Shown here one piece after another: positions 15,874-25,231 of a stretch of 64,000 bases of DNA. The notes under the pieces were generated by a model. That model had not been told where the DNA came from. It did not search any database and saw only the letters and a list, made by a program, of their open reading frames with translations. This DNA is from Methylorubrum rhodesianum. GTDB taxonomy: Bacteria; Pseudomonadota; Alphaproteobacteria; Rhizobiales; Beijerinckiaceae. Each line of letters starts with the position of its first letter. Position 1 is the first letter of the stretch. A program made the position numbers and the translations under genes. Location of the stretch: the NCBI RefSeq assembly GCF_014199985.1, contig NZ_JACHOS010000005.1, forward strand, positions 248,001 to 312,000, written 5' to 3'.

Positions 15874-18218
15874 TCCACGAAGCCAAGCTGATGGCCGAAC
15901 TCGCCGCCGCCAAGGACTCCGCTGGTCCGGTCCGGCTCGACAATTTCAGCCGCCGCGGCGTTCTCGGCGGTATGGGCGCCCTCGTGCTCGCCCTCTCGCT
16001 CTCGGATCGCGCCCGGGCCGACGAGGGCGCGAGCAAGGAAAAGGAAAAGAAATTCGGCGCCGACGGCATGCCGAACGGCTGGCGGGACGATCCGAAGATC
16101 TTCGTCGCGATCGCCAAGGACGGCACCGTCACCGTCACCAACCACCGCTCCGAGATGGGCCAGGGCGTGCGCACCTCGATCGCCTTCACCGTCGCCGACG
16201 AGTTGGAGGCCGACTGGTCGAAGGTGAAGGTGGTCCAGGCCTGGGGTGAGGAGACCCATTTCGGCAACCAGGACACCGACGGCTCACGCTCGCTGCGCCA
16301 CTTCTTCCAGCATTTCCGCCACGCCGGTGCCGCCGCGCGGCTGATGCTGATCCAGGCCGCCGCCAAGCAGTGGGGCGTGCCGGCCTCCGAGGTGAAGGCC
16401 GAGAACCACGTCCTGACCCACGCCAAGTCCGGCCGCACGCTGGGCTACGGCGACGTGGCCGAGGCGGCAGCCTCCCTGCCGGTGCCGGCCCGCGAGAGCG
16501 TGCAGCTCAAGAAGCCGGAAGCCTTCCGCTACATCGGCAAGGGGAAGATCGGCCTCATCGACAACCACGACATCACGACGGGCAAGGCGATCTACGCCCT
16601 CGACGTGAAGCTCGACGGGATGCTCTACGCCGTGGTCGCGCGCCCGGCCGTCTACGGCGGCAAGGTCGTCTCGTTCGACGACACCGAGGCCAAGAAGGTC
16701 CCGGGCGTCGTGAAGATCGTCAAGATCGAGGGCGGCGAGATCCCGTCCGAGTTCATGCCGCTCGGCGGCATCGCGGTCATCGCCAAGAACACCTGGGCGG
16801 CGATGAAGGGCCGCGAGGCCCTCAAGGTGACCTGGGACGACGGCCCGAACGCGTCCTACGACACCGACGCCTTCCGCAAGGAGCTCGAAGCCGCCGCGCG
16901 GAAACCCGGCAAGGTCGTGCGGGTCGCGGGCGACGTCGATGCGGCGATGAAGACCGCCAAGTCGAAGTTCGAGGCGGAGTATTTCGTGCCCCACCTCGCC
17001 CAGGCTCCGATGGAGCCACCGGCCGCGGTCGCGCGGATCAAGGACGGCGCCTGCGAGGTCTGGGCCTGCACCCAGGGACCGCAGGCCGCCCATGACCGCG
17101 TCGTGAAGCGCCTCAACCTGCCGGCCGACAAGGTGCGGGTGAACGTGACGCTGCTCGGCGGCGGTTTCGGTCGCAAGTCGAAGCCCGACTACGTGGTCGA
17201 GGCGGCGCTCTGCTCGCAGGCCGTCGACGGCCAGCCGGTCAAGCTGGTCTGGACACGCGAGGACGACATCCAGCACAGCTACTACCACACCATCTCGGTG
17301 GAGCGGATCGAGGCGGGTGTCGACGACAAGGGCATGCCGGTGGCGTGGCTGCACCGCTCGGTGGCGCCGACGATCGGCTCGATCTTCGCGCCGGATCCCA
17401 AGCACGAACTGCCGTTCGAGCTCGGCATGGGCCTCGTCAACAACCCGCTCGCCCTGAAGAACCTGCGCTTCGAGAACCCGGAAGCCTCCGCCCATACCCG
17501 GATCGGCTGGTTCCGCTCGGTCTCGAACATCCCGCACGCCTTCGCGATCCAGTCCTTCGTGGCCGAACTCGCCCACGCGGCGGGCCGCGACCCGAAGGAC
17601 TATCTGCTCGAACTCATCGGCCCGGCCCGGAAGATCGACCCAACCGAAATCGGTGACGTCTGGAACTACGGCGAGGATCCGAAGCGCTACCCCGTCGATA
17701 CCGGCCGCCTGCGCCGCGTCATCGAGACGGTGGCCGACGGCGCCAAGTGGGGCCGCAAGCTCGAGAAGGGCCGGGGCCTCGGCATCGCCGGCCATTACAG
17801 CTTCGTCACCTACACCGCGGTCGCGGCCGAGGTTGAGGTCGATGACAAGGGTCAGGTGAAGGTTCACGCCATCGACATCGCCGTCGATTGCGGGCCGCAG
17901 GTGAATCCGGAGCGCGTCCGCTCGCAGATGGAGGGCGCGGTGGTCATGGGGATGGGCCTCGCGCTCACCTCGAAGATCACCTTCAAGAACGGCCGGGCCG
18001 AGCAGGCGAACTACGACGGCTACGAGGTCATCCGCATCGACGCCGCCCCGAAGGTGGTGCGGGTCCATCTCGTGCCCTCGAACGACTACAATGCCCCGCT
18101 CGGCGGCGTCGGCGAGCCGGGCGTGCCTCCGGTCGCGCCGGCGATCGCCAACGCGGTCTTCGCCGCCACGGGCCGCCGGGTGCGCGAGCTGCCGCTGCGC
18201 GACCAACTCAGCACCTGA
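15870..18218 (+). CDS. iorB: molybdopterin-binding large subunit of isoquinoline 1-oxidoreductase-type enzyme
   Basis: 782 residues from GTG 15870, overlapping the iorA stop. A twin-arginine signal ([18 protein letters not shown], about residues 28-48) implies export of the folded holoenzyme to the periplasm. Molybdopterin-domain motifs include [20 protein letters not shown] near residue 95, [13 protein letters not shown] near 430, and the C-terminal [20 protein letters not shown], whose Glu is the conserved catalytic base of the family. Length and order match IorB. No cytochrome c or XdhC-type maturation gene follows, so the electron acceptor and cofactor-insertion factor must be encoded elsewhere. 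Confidence 0.9.
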   Translation: MIHEAKLMAELAAAKDSAGPVRLDNFSRRGVLGGMGALVLALSLSDRARADEGASKEKEKKFGADGMPNGWRDDPKIFVAIAKDGTVTVTNHRSEMGQGVRTSIAFTVADELEADWSKVKVVQAWGEETHFGNQDTDGSRSLRHFFQHFRHAGAAARLMLIQAAAKQWGVPASEVKAENHVLTHAKSGRTLGYGDVAEAAASLPVPARESVQLKKPEAFRYIGKGKIGLIDNHDITTGKAIYALDVKLDGMLYAVVARPAVYGGKVVSFDDTEAKKVPGVVKIVKIEGGEIPSEFMPLGGIAVIAKNTWAAMKGREALKVTWDDGPNASYDTDAFRKELEAAARKPGKVVRVAGDVDAAMKTAKSKFEAEYFVPHLAQAPMEPPAAVARIKDGACEVWACTQGPQAAHDRVVKRLNLPADKVRVNVTLLGGGFGRKSKPDYVVEAALCSQAVDGQPVKLVWTREDDIQHSYYHTISVERIEAGVDDKGMPVAWLHRSVAPTIGSIFAPDPKHELPFELGMGLVNNPLALKNLRFENPEASAHTRIGWFRSVSNIPHAFAIQSFVAELAHAAGRDPKDYLLELIGPARKIDPTEIGDVWNYGEDPKRYPVDTGRLRRVIETVADGAKWGRKLEKGRGLGIAGHYSFVTYTAVAAEVEVDDKGQVKVHAIDIAVDCGPQVNPERVRSQMEGAVVMGMGLALTSKITFKNGRAEQANYDGYEVIRIDAAPKVVRVHLVPSNDYNAPLGGVGEPGVPPVAPAIANAVFAATGRRVRELPLRDQLST

Positions 18219-18398
18219 GGCAGACGGCCGAAGCCCTCCCCCTCATCGGAGGAGGGCTTCGGCCGGACCTGAACCGGTCCCTCGCCCGCTCGATCCGCGG
18301 ACCCCTTCGCCGTTAGAGGAAGAGCGAACATCCGCGGCAACTCTCCGGCGGCCTCGCGACTTTCCCAGGCATCTGTGTTGTACGAGGACCGACGCTTC

Positions 18399-18785
18399 AT
18401 GACGCTTACCGCCCGCCTCACCCTCGGCCTGTCGATGACCGGCCTCCTCCTGGCCGGGCCCGCGCTCGCTTCACCCTGCTCCGACCGGATCACCAAACTC
18501 GACGGCCGGGCCAAGGCCGAGGCATCGGAATCGATTGCGGCTTCGACCGGCAGCAAGACCGTCGCCGCCCACCGCGAGGGCGAGGGACAGACGGGCACCG
18601 GCGGCCAGACCGACCAGCGTGAGGCCCCCCCGGAGAAGTCGGCGGAAGCCGGCAAGGGCGGCGATCAGGCGCAGCAGGCTCGGGTCGCTCTTGAGGAAGC
18701 CCGGGCTGCCGACGGCAAGGGCGACGCCAAGGGCTGCGAGGAGGCCGTGGAGCGGGCTGAGAAGCTGATCAACGCCAAGCCGTGA
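18399..18785 (+). CDS. small exported protein, unknown function
   Basis: 128 residues from ATG 18399 (MTLTARLTLGLSMTGLLLAG), with a signal peptide cleaved around PALASPC. The mature part is polar and helical, with two Cys (SPCSDRITKLDGRAKAEA and GDAKGCEEAVERAEKLI), consistent with a helical hairpin closed by a disulphide in the periplasm. The start at 18375 would place extra charged residues before the signal, so 18399 is preferred. A strong terminator follows at 18844. Confidence 0.7.
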   Translation: MTLTARLTLGLSMTGLLLAGPALASPCSDRITKLDGRAKAEASESIAASTGSKTVAAHREGEGQTGTGGQTDQREAPPEKSAEAGKGGDQAQQARVALEEARAADGKGDAKGCEEAVERAEKLINAKP

Positions 18786-18843
18786 CCCGGCACGGGGCGC
18801 GGATCGCGCTCCGCTCGGTCGAACCTGTCGACAGGATCTTTGG

Positions 18844-18882
18844 AATGGAAAGGCATGGCGCGGCCGGGCCTTTCCATTTTTC
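18844..18882 (+). terminator. rho-independent terminator after the 18399 gene
   Basis: Perfect 11-bp arms AATGGAAAGGC / GCCTTTCCATT separated by 13 nt, followed by TTTCG. It is 59 bp after the stop and insulates the downstream kinase gene. Confidence 0.75.
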
Positions 18883-18978
18883 GTTGCGGACCCAACCTTC
18901 CCACATTGCCGACACCGTCGTCTGCAATCGCGCATTGCTCGCGCGAAACCCGCATCTCGGGAACCTTGAGACGTCCCT

Positions 18979-20124
18979 ATGACCGAGATTTCGCCGGAGG
19001 CCCTGGACCTCCGGCTCCGCCAGCAGGCGATCCTGTCCGATTTCGGTGTCGAGGCCCTGCGCGCCACCGAACTTCTTCCGCTGCTGCAACGGGCGACCGA
19101 ACTCTGCGCGGAGGGGATGCAGGCGCAGTTCTGCAAGGCGCTCGAATATCAGCCGACGCAGGACGTGCTGCTCGTCTGTGCGGGCGTCGGCTGGGAGCCA
19201 AACTGCGTCGGCCGGGCGGTCATCGGTGCCGACCTCGCCTCGCCCGCGGGCTATGCGCTCAAGACCGGACAGCCCGTCATCTCCAATCATCTGGAGAACG
19301 AGACCCGCTTCCGCACGCCGGAGCTGATGGCGAGCCACGGCATCCGCCGCGCGGTCAACGTGCTCATCACCAATCGGGAGGGCCATTACGGCGTGCTGGA
19401 GGTGGACGACACGCGCGAGGGCGTGTTCGGCCCCGCCGACATCGCCTTCATGCAGGGCTTCGCCAACCTGCTCGGCAGCGCCATCGAACGCCAGCGCTCC
19501 GAGGCGCAGCTCAAGGTCGCCCTCGAGCGACAGGACCTCTTGAGCCGCGAGATGAGTCACCGGGTCAAGAACAGCCTTGCCGTGGTGGCGGGGCTGCTCG
19601 CGCTCCAGACCCGCGGCACCGAGAACGAGGACGTGAAGCGTGCGCTGTCCGATGCGCGCACCCGCGTCGAGGCGGTCGCTCAGGTCCACGATCAACTCTG
19701 GCGCCAGCCGGACCTCACCCGGATCGACGTGGCCGGCTTCCTCGAAGCCTTGTGCGAGAAGCTGACGGAGAGCGCCGGCGCCCACGCCCTGCGCTGCAGG
19801 GCCGCCGCCGTGACGATGCCGGCCGATCTGGCGATCCCGCTCGGCCTGTTCGTGAACGAACTGGTGACGAACGCGATCAAGTACGCCTATCCCCAGGGGC
19901 AGGGCGAGATCCGCGTCGGGGCGGTGATGCGCGAGGATGGGGGGCTTACCGTGTCGGTCTGCGACGACGGCATCGGCCTGCCGCCGGGCTTCGATCCCCT
20001 CAAAGCGAGAGACAGCCTCGGCATGCGCGTGGTCGGCAACCTCGCCCGCCAGCTCGACGGTGCGCTGACGCTGAAACCCGGCAAGGGCGCGCAGTTCGAA
20101 CTGCGGATGGCCCCGCGCGGCTGA
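18979..20124 (+). CDS. GAF-domain sensor histidine kinase (HisKA_2/HWE type)
   Basis: 381 residues. A GAF domain occupies about residues 25-175 (VCAGVGWEPNCVGRAVIGAD, VNVLITNREGHYGVLEVDD). The dimerisation/phospho-acceptor box LSREMSHRVKNSLAVVAGLL near residue 190 has the RxxxHRVKN form of HisKA_2 kinases. The ATPase domain shows the N-box NELVTNAIKYAYPQG and a G-box CDDGIGLPPGF. It is soluble, with no membrane segment and no receiver domain or response regulator beside it, so its partner is elsewhere. Such kinases often feed the alphaproteobacterial general stress response, but that is inference. Confidence 0.88.
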   Translation: MTEISPEALDLRLRQQAILSDFGVEALRATELLPLLQRATELCAEGMQAQFCKALEYQPTQDVLLVCAGVGWEPNCVGRAVIGADLASPAGYALKTGQPVISNHLENETRFRTPELMASHGIRRAVNVLITNREGHYGVLEVDDTREGVFGPADIAFMQGFANLLGSAIERQRSEAQLKVALERQDLLSREMSHRVKNSLAVVAGLLALQTRGTENEDVKRALSDARTRVEAVAQVHDQLWRQPDLTRIDVAGFLEALCEKLTESAGAHALRCRAAAVTMPADLAIPLGLFVNELVTNAIKYAYPQGQGEIRVGAVMREDGGLTVSVCDDGIGLPPGFDPLKARDSLGMRVVGNLARQLDGALTLKPGKGAQFELRMAPRG

Positions 20125-20166
20125 GTCGGAACCGGCGCGTGGCCGGTCCCGCCATTCGATCGACGA

Positions 20167-20436
20167 TCAGTTGCCGCCGGCGCCGCTGCTTCCGCCGCCG
20201 CCGCTGCCCTGCGGCACCGCGCGCGAGGGCTGGTTGGCATTGCCGCCCACCGCCGAATCGGTCTGCACCGTATCCGCTCCGGTGCTGCCACGCGGAACCG
20301 TGACGTTGGTATCGGCACCCGTGTTGTTCTGGCCGCCCGTGACCGGCGCGCCGGGCCGCGGCGCCGTCGGCGCAGTGGTCTGGGCAAAGGCAGGCGCGGC
20401 GAAAGCCAGTGTCGCGGCCAGGATCAGAGTTCGCAT
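20167..20436 (-). CDS. small exported Gly/Asn/Thr-rich protein
   Basis: 89 residues from ATG 20436, preceded by GAGAGGAC. It has a signal peptide (MRTLILAATLAFAAPAFAQ) and a low-complexity mature region (GGQNNTGADTNVTVPRGS, ending in a Gly/Ser tail). There is no domain. It diverges from the PQQ-protein gene at 20606, with a palindromic operator candidate between them. Confidence 0.7.
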   Translation of the reverse strand: MRTLILAATLAFAAPAFAQTTAPTAPRPGAPVTGGQNNTGADTNVTVPRGSTGADTVQTDSAVGGNANQPSRAVPQGSGGGGSSGAGGN

Positions 20437-20547
20437 CAAGTCCTCTCGTCCGAGTAAGGTGATCGCCCCGTCAGCGTCCGATCGGACGCAGCGGCGATCC
20501 TGTGCCCGAACAACCACGCAAACGCGGGTTGGCTCCAAAAAAGTCTT

Positions 20548-20564
20548 GCGAACAATATGTTCGC
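20548..20564. promoter_or_regulatory. 17-bp perfect palindrome in a divergent promoter region
   Basis: GCGAACAATATGTTCGC: 7-nt arms around ATA, midway between the small exported protein and the PQQ-protein gene. The size and symmetry fit a TetR- or MarR-type operator. It is not the alphaproteobacterial LexA box (GTTC-N7-GTTC). No such regulator gene is adjacent. Confidence 0.5.
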
Positions 20565-20605
20565 GTTCTTTCGACGAACCGTCGTGTCGGCATGATCGAG
20601 ATGCG

Positions 20606-22465
20606 ATGAACGGGGGGATCAGAGTGACACGCCACACGACGACGCTTGCCCAGCTCACGTCTTCGCGGATCGGCCGGAGTTGCACCCTCCGCGCCACCGC
20701 GCTGCTGCTCCTCGCGCCGGCTCTTCTACCGCAGGCGGGCGCCTCGGCGCAGGAGGCCGCTCGCCCCTCCGGCGACTGGCCGGCCTTCGGGCGCGACGCC
20801 ACCAACACCCACCACTCGCCGCTGACCCAGATCGATCGCGGCAATGTCGCGCGCCTGCGCCCGGCCTGGATCTTCCAGACCGGCGTCACCGGATACTTCC
20901 AGGCCGAGCCGGTGGTGGTGGAGGGCGTGATGTACGTCTCGACCACGGGCAACCATGTGGCGGCGCTGGAGGCGAAATCCGGCCGGGTGCTGTGGACCTA
21001 CAGCCACCGGGCACGCACGGAAAAGATTTTCGGGCCGCCCTCGAACAGAGGCGTCGCCGTCTCCGGCGGCCTCGTCTTCGAGGCCACCATGGATGGCCGT
21101 GTCATCGCGCTCGATGCGAAGACGGGCCGGCTCGTCTGGGACCGCGAGGCGGTGCGCCCCGAGGAGGGCGAGACCGAGACCGCCTCGGCCCTCGCGGCAA
21201 CCTTGAGCGACAAGCCGGTCCAGGGATCGAGCCGGCTGGGTTTCAAGATGCCGCCGCTGGTGGCCGAAGGCCTCGTCATCGTCGGGGTGACGGGCGCCGG
21301 CTACGGCCTCCATGTCGAGGACGAGAAGGGGGGCCTCGACGGCGGCGCGGTGGTCGGGATCGAGGGCGGCTACGGCCGGCGCGGCTGGCTCGCGGCCTAC
21401 GACGCGAAGACCGGCGAGGAGCGGTGGCGCTGGTACGTCACCAAGGCCGACGGCTGGGAAGGCGCCTTCGCCGAGCGGACGCCGGACGGAATCCCGCTCA
21501 ACCGCGACATCGCCGCGGAACGAGCCGCCGCGCCGTGGCACGCGGAAGCCTGGAAGGTCGGCGGCGGCTCGCTCTGGATGACGCCGGCCTACGATGCCGA
21601 TCTGGGCCTGATCTATCTCGGCACCGGCAATCCGGCACCGCAGAATTTCGGGCTGACCCGGCCAGGCGACAACCTCTACACGATGAGCCTCGTGGCCCTC
21701 GACGTCAGGACCGGACAGCTCCGCTGGCACTTCCAGCAGGTGCCGCACGAGCAGTGGGGCTACGACGTGGCAAGCCCGCCCTTCCTGCTCGACTATCCCA
21801 CCGCGCAAGGCCCGGTGAAGGCGGTGGCGCAGGCGAGCAAGCTCGGCTGGATCTACGTCCACGATCGCGCGGACGGTGGGCTCCTCGGCAAATCCGCCCC
21901 GCTCATCACGCACAAGAACCTGTTCGTGCCGCCGAGCCCGGAGGGCACGGTGGTCAGCCCGGGCCCCCTCGGCGCGGTCTCCTGGCATCCGGTGGCCTAC
22001 GATGCGGGAAGCGGCCTCGCCTTCGCCCAGGTGCGGCACGGAGCAGCGACCTATACGGTGAAGACGGCACCGGCCGCCGGCGGGCGCGGCGAGATCCGCT
22101 ACACCGAAACCGGCGAGGCGAGGGGCGAGCCGGCCTACTCGACGCTGACGGCGGTCGATCTCGCCCGAGGCGGTGCGGTGGCGTGGTCGCGCAAGGCCGG
22201 GAGCCGGCTCTCCGGCGGCACGCTCGCCACCGCGGGCGGCCTCGTCTTCTCGGGGGAGGAGGACGGGCATCTCGATGCCCACGACGCACGGACCGGCGAG
22301 ATCCTGTGGCGCTTCCAGTGCGGGGCCGGGATCGGCGGGCCGCCGGTCACCTACACGGTCGAGGGCCGCCAATACGTGGCCGTGGCCGCGGGCGGCGCCT
22401 CCTTCACCAAGGCGTCCGGCTTCGGCACCGGCGACGCCCTCGTCGTGTTCGCGCTGCCCGAGTGA
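20606..22465 (+). CDS. PQQ-type beta-propeller dehydrogenase-like protein, exported
   Basis: 619 residues from ATG 20606; a GTG at 20624 is an alternative. A signal peptide ends near AGASAQ. The mature protein opens like quinoprotein dehydrogenases (DWPAFGRDATNTHHSPLTQI), has repeated propeller strands (VAALEAKSGRVLW, VIALDAKTGRLVWDRE), the LWMTPAYDADLGLIYLGTGN segment and RPGDNLYTMSLVALD. The segment that usually reads WDxD and supplies the catalytic Asp reads HEQWGYDVASPP, so the first Asp is Gly. There is no adjacent Cys-Cys pair typical of methanol dehydrogenase, no haem site, and no cytochrome gene alongside. It may bind PQQ without normal alcohol oxidation. Confidence 0.82.
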   Translation: MNGGIRVTRHTTTLAQLTSSRIGRSCTLRATALLLLAPALLPQAGASAQEAARPSGDWPAFGRDATNTHHSPLTQIDRGNVARLRPAWIFQTGVTGYFQAEPVVVEGVMYVSTTGNHVAALEAKSGRVLWTYSHRARTEKIFGPPSNRGVAVSGGLVFEATMDGRVIALDAKTGRLVWDREAVRPEEGETETASALAATLSDKPVQGSSRLGFKMPPLVAEGLVIVGVTGAGYGLHVEDEKGGLDGGAVVGIEGGYGRRGWLAAYDAKTGEERWRWYVTKADGWEGAFAERTPDGIPLNRDIAAERAAAPWHAEAWKVGGGSLWMTPAYDADLGLIYLGTGNPAPQNFGLTRPGDNLYTMSLVALDVRTGQLRWHFQQVPHEQWGYDVASPPFLLDYPTAQGPVKAVAQASKLGWIYVHDRADGGLLGKSAPLITHKNLFVPPSPEGTVVSPGPLGAVSWHPVAYDAGSGLAFAQVRHGAATYTVKTAPAAGGRGEIRYTETGEARGEPAYSTLTAVDLARGGAVAWSRKAGSRLSGGTLATAGGLVFSGEEDGHLDAHDARTGEILWRFQCGAGIGGPPVTYTVEGRQYVAVAAGGASFTKASGFGTGDALVVFALPE

Positions 22466-22486
22466 CCCGGGCCGCGGGTGCCGGCC

Positions 22487-23005
22487 TCACTCGGCCGCGT
22501 CGGCGTCCTCGTCCCCCGCGGCCGGCTCCTGCGGTTCGGCCGCGTCCTCCGGCGTCTCGTCGGCGGCGGCGCGCGGCGTGCCGGCCGCGTAGAAGTCGCC
22601 CCGGCGCACCGCCTCGCCGCTATTGGCCATGACGCTGAGATAGGTGTTGAGCGTGTTCGGCGCGACATCGGGCAGGCGCCGCGCGATCTCGGCATGCGAC
22701 AGGCCCTGCGGCCCGGCACCCTCCAGCAGGGCCTTCAGCCGACCCTTGGCCGAGTTGGCTCGCGGCCCGCGGCTGCCGCGGCCGCCGCGCCCCGATCGCG
22801 CCTCGGCGGAAAACGTCTGGGCGGTCGCGCCCATGCCACTCAAGGCATCCTCGAGGGGCGCTCCTTCCACGATCGCCGCGAGCGACTTCTCTGCCACCCG
22901 GAGCTTGGTCAACTCGGCGGAGACGCGCTCGTACTGGTCCTGGAGATCGGCCATCCGCTGCCTGACATCGGTCAGGGCCTTGGCCAGCGTATCGCCTTCG
23001 GACAT
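22487..23005 (-). CDS. coiled-coil plus winged-helix DNA-binding protein
   Basis: 172 residues from ATG 23005 (MSEGDTLAKALTDVRQRMAD); the frame stays open to 23047. The N-terminal ~60 residues form a coiled coil, followed by an Arg/Gly-rich linker (RSGRGGRGSRGPRA). A winged-helix segment at about 95-150 (GRLKALLEGAGPQGLSHAEI, NTLNTYLSVMANSGEAV) is followed by an acidic Ala/Glu/Pro tail. A chromosomal regulator or nucleoid-type protein is likely; the target is unknown. Convergent with the PQQ gene. Confidence 0.7.
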   Translation of the reverse strand: MSEGDTLAKALTDVRQRMADLQDQYERVSAELTKLRVAEKSLAAIVEGAPLEDALSGMGATAQTFSAEARSGRGGRGSRGPRANSAKGRLKALLEGAGPQGLSHAEIARRLPDVAPNTLNTYLSVMANSGEAVRRGDFYAAGTPRAAADETPEDAAEPQEPAAGDEDADAAE

Positions 23006-23128
23006 GACGGAACCTACCCCTCTCGGCACGAAGAGGCCTACAGCCATAGCCCGAGGCCGTCGTCAACAGAGCGACGTCGGAGGCGTGTTTCAGCCCAGCC
23101 GAGGTCGCAGGGATCGCTTCGACCGGCC

Positions 23129-23542
23129 TCAGCCGCGGGCGGTCTGGGCCGGCGGCGGCAGGAGCTTGCCCGATTGGTAGTCGAGCGGATGCGGCTTCGG
23201 CGGGGGCGCGTCCGGATTCTTGCTCCAACCCCGCCGCCCCTCGGAGAGGCCGCATTCGACGAAATGAACGAGCGGGTTGCAACCGCTCTCGCGCACGTCC
23301 GGGTTGGCCCGCAGGTAACCCTCCGTGCTGAAGCCGGCGCTCGGGTCGCGCCCCTCCCGCCAACCGTAGTGGATGTAGTGGACCAGCGGCCCCTGCGGGA
23401 ACGCGCGCACGTCCGGGTACCAGTAGAGGTAGTAGATCGGATCGAAGCCCGGCAACGGGGTGCGGACGATCGAGGACGGCGCCCGCCGCGTCGTCAGGGC
23501 TTGCAGGTTCGCCTTCTTCAGAAACTTCTTCACGACGCGCAC
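23129..23542 (-). CDS. protein with two tandem tyrosine-rich (FD..YYL..YPDV) repeats
   Basis: 137 residues. Two copies of a ~40-residue motif are visible: FDPIYYLYWYPDVRAFPQG...HYIHYGWREGRDP and FSTEGYLRANPDVRESGCNP...HFVECGLSEGRR. This motif is usually found attached to glycosyltransferases and polysaccharide-synthesis proteins. Here it stands alone without a catalytic domain. No signal peptide is apparent. It may be a detached accessory module; there are no polysaccharide genes nearby in the window. Confidence 0.65.
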   Translation of the reverse strand: MRVVKKFLKKANLQALTTRRAPSSIVRTPLPGFDPIYYLYWYPDVRAFPQGPLVHYIHYGWREGRDPSAGFSTEGYLRANPDVRESGCNPLVHFVECGLSEGRRGWSKNPDAPPPKPHPLDYQSGKLLPPPAQTARG

Positions 23543-23648
23543 GGCTCAAGGACTCGCTCGGAACGGGCCGCCCTTCATCCGCGGATTGCCCATATCTGTC
23601 CAGCGTCGCCGGTCGACATTCGCGGACGAAGGGCGTCATCCTTGACCC

Positions 23649-23867
23649 TCACGGCTCACGGGCATTCGGCGGTGCGGCCTGAGGACACTCGGGCGGGCGC
23701 GGCGCTGCACCGGGCCGCGGAGGGTCGCACGCCGTGCCGGCCGGCAACTTGGCCGTGTCCCGGCCGGAATCGGGCCCAACGCCGGTGCTGCGCAGCACGA
23801 CGACCGTGACCGCGACGAGTGCGAACAGCAGGACGGCAACGAGAGCGATCGGGCGGAAGCGGGTCAT
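23649..23867 (-). CDS. small single-pass membrane protein
   Basis: 72 residues: one N-terminal transmembrane segment (IALVAVLLFALVAVTVVVL) and a Pro-rich periplasmic tail with two Cys (ACDPPRPGAAPRPPECPQAA). No family recognised; coding status rests on the clear membrane segment and codon bias. Confidence 0.55.
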   Translation of the reverse strand: MTRFRPIALVAVLLFALVAVTVVVLRSTGVGPDSGRDTAKLPAGTACDPPRPGAAPRPPECPQAAPPNAREP

Positions 23868-24122
23868 GGGGCGCGTGATCCAGCGAAGCGATACCGGCGT
23901 ATCCGCCCGCGCTGGCCGACCGTTCCCGGTTCAGGTTGCGATCGTGGCCAGGGATCAAGGCGGTTACCGCCGATCGACAAGCCTCACCCCGGTTCCCGAG
24001 GACGCGGGTGCCAAGGTCCGGTAGAAACGGTTCACAGAGCGAAATCCGGGTAGACCAAGCAATCAAAACCGGGCAAAAGTGGCAAATCGCGCAAAGAACG
24101 CGAGGGCTGTGGAGACGGTGAG

Positions 24123-25229
24123 ATGCGGCGGCGGGTCGTCCTGCCCGTGGGGCTGACGCTTGGCGTGAGCGTGCTCGGTGCCCTCGCGCTGACGGAAGCC
24201 GGATCCGGCCTGCGTGTCAGCGCCGGCCCTGTGTTCTCTGACCTGCACGACCGATTGTCCAGCGCGATGGCGCCCGCGGCGCATCAGCCGCCGGCCCAGA
24301 TACGTCCGTCGGTCAGGGTCGCCGTCGAGAGCGGCCGGGCCATCGTACGCCTGAGCGACGAGGAGCAGAACCGGATCGGGGTCGAGACGGCACGGCACAA
24401 GCGGACGACCCATCGCATCGAGGTGCAGGCCTTCGGCTCGGTCCTCGACCTCGCCCGGGTCACGGAACTCACCAACAGCTACGCCAGCGCCAAGGCGCAT
24501 TTGCAGACCGCCGAGGCGAAGGCGGAAGTCTCGCGGGCGGCCTTTGTCCGGGCACGCAGCCTCGGCCAGTACGCGACGAAGGTTCAGCTCGAGACCACCG
24601 AGGGCGCCTTCCGCACCGACGAGGCGGCGCTCGCCGCGGCGCAGTCCCAGCTCCGTACCCTCGCGGCCACCGCGCAGCAGGAATGGGGCACCGTGATCGG
24701 TCGTGCCATCATCGAGCGCTCGCCCGTGATCACCCGGCTGATCGAGCGCACCGACTTTTTGGTACAGGTGACACTGCCGCCCGGCGAGACCCTGAAGGCG
24801 CCGCCGGCCATCGCCCATGCCGAGGTCCCGCCACAGAGCGAGCGCGTCGCCCTGCGCTACGTCTCGCCCGCGACCCGGACCGACCAGCGCATCCAGGGGA
24901 TCAGCTACTTCTACACCGTGACCGGCGACAGCGGGCTTCTGCCGGGCATGAGCACGCTGGCCTACCTGACCTCCGAGCGGGAGACGAGCGGCATCGCCGT
25001 GCCCGAGAGCGCGGTGGTGCATTGGCAGGGGAGCGCCTGGATCTACCGCAGCGTCGGCGACGACGCGTTCGCCCGCCATCCCCTCAAGCCGGACGCGCCG
25101 ATCTCGGCCGACGCCTATGTCGTGGACGACCTCGGCCCGGAGGCGGAAATCGTCGTTTCGGGCCCGCAGGCCGTCCTCTCCGAGGAGCTGAGAGGGCAGA
25201 TCCAAGCCTCCGACGCGGACGACGACTGA
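24123..25229 (+). CDS. RND efflux periplasmic adaptor (membrane-fusion protein)
   Basis: 368 residues. An N-terminal hydrophobic anchor (VVLPVGLTLGVSVLGALAL) is followed by an alpha-hairpin domain (about 120-190, LTNSYASAKAHLQTAEAKAE...TTEGAFRTDEAALAAAQSQL) and beta-barrel and membrane-proximal regions (GLLPGMSTLAYLTSER, GIAVPESAVVHWQGSAWIYR). This is the CusB/CzcB-like layout, though the lipoyl half-motifs are hard to see. It lies 2 nt upstream of the RND pump gene and surely forms one operon with it. There is no outer-membrane channel gene nearby, so a shared TolC-type partner is expected. Confidence 0.85.
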   Translation: MRRRVVLPVGLTLGVSVLGALALTEAGSGLRVSAGPVFSDLHDRLSSAMAPAAHQPPAQIRPSVRVAVESGRAIVRLSDEEQNRIGVETARHKRTTHRIEVQAFGSVLDLARVTELTNSYASAKAHLQTAEAKAEVSRAAFVRARSLGQYATKVQLETTEGAFRTDEAALAAAQSQLRTLAATAQQEWGTVIGRAIIERSPVITRLIERTDFLVQVTLPPGETLKAPPAIAHAEVPPQSERVALRYVSPATRTDQRIQGISYFYTVTGDSGLLPGMSTLAYLTSERETSGIAVPESAVVHWQGSAWIYRSVGDDAFARHPLKPDAPISADAYVVDDLGPEAEIVVSGPQAVLSEELRGQIQASDADDD

Positions 25230-25231
25230 GC

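Noticed and set aside
16284..18206. 640-codon minus-strand open frame
   Set aside because: Shadow of the iorB-like gene; the repetitive HDRG-type composition is typical of antisense high-GC frames.
20548..20564. LexA/SOS box
   Set aside because: The palindrome GAAC-N5-GTTC does not match the alphaproteobacterial direct-repeat GTTC-N7-GTTC.
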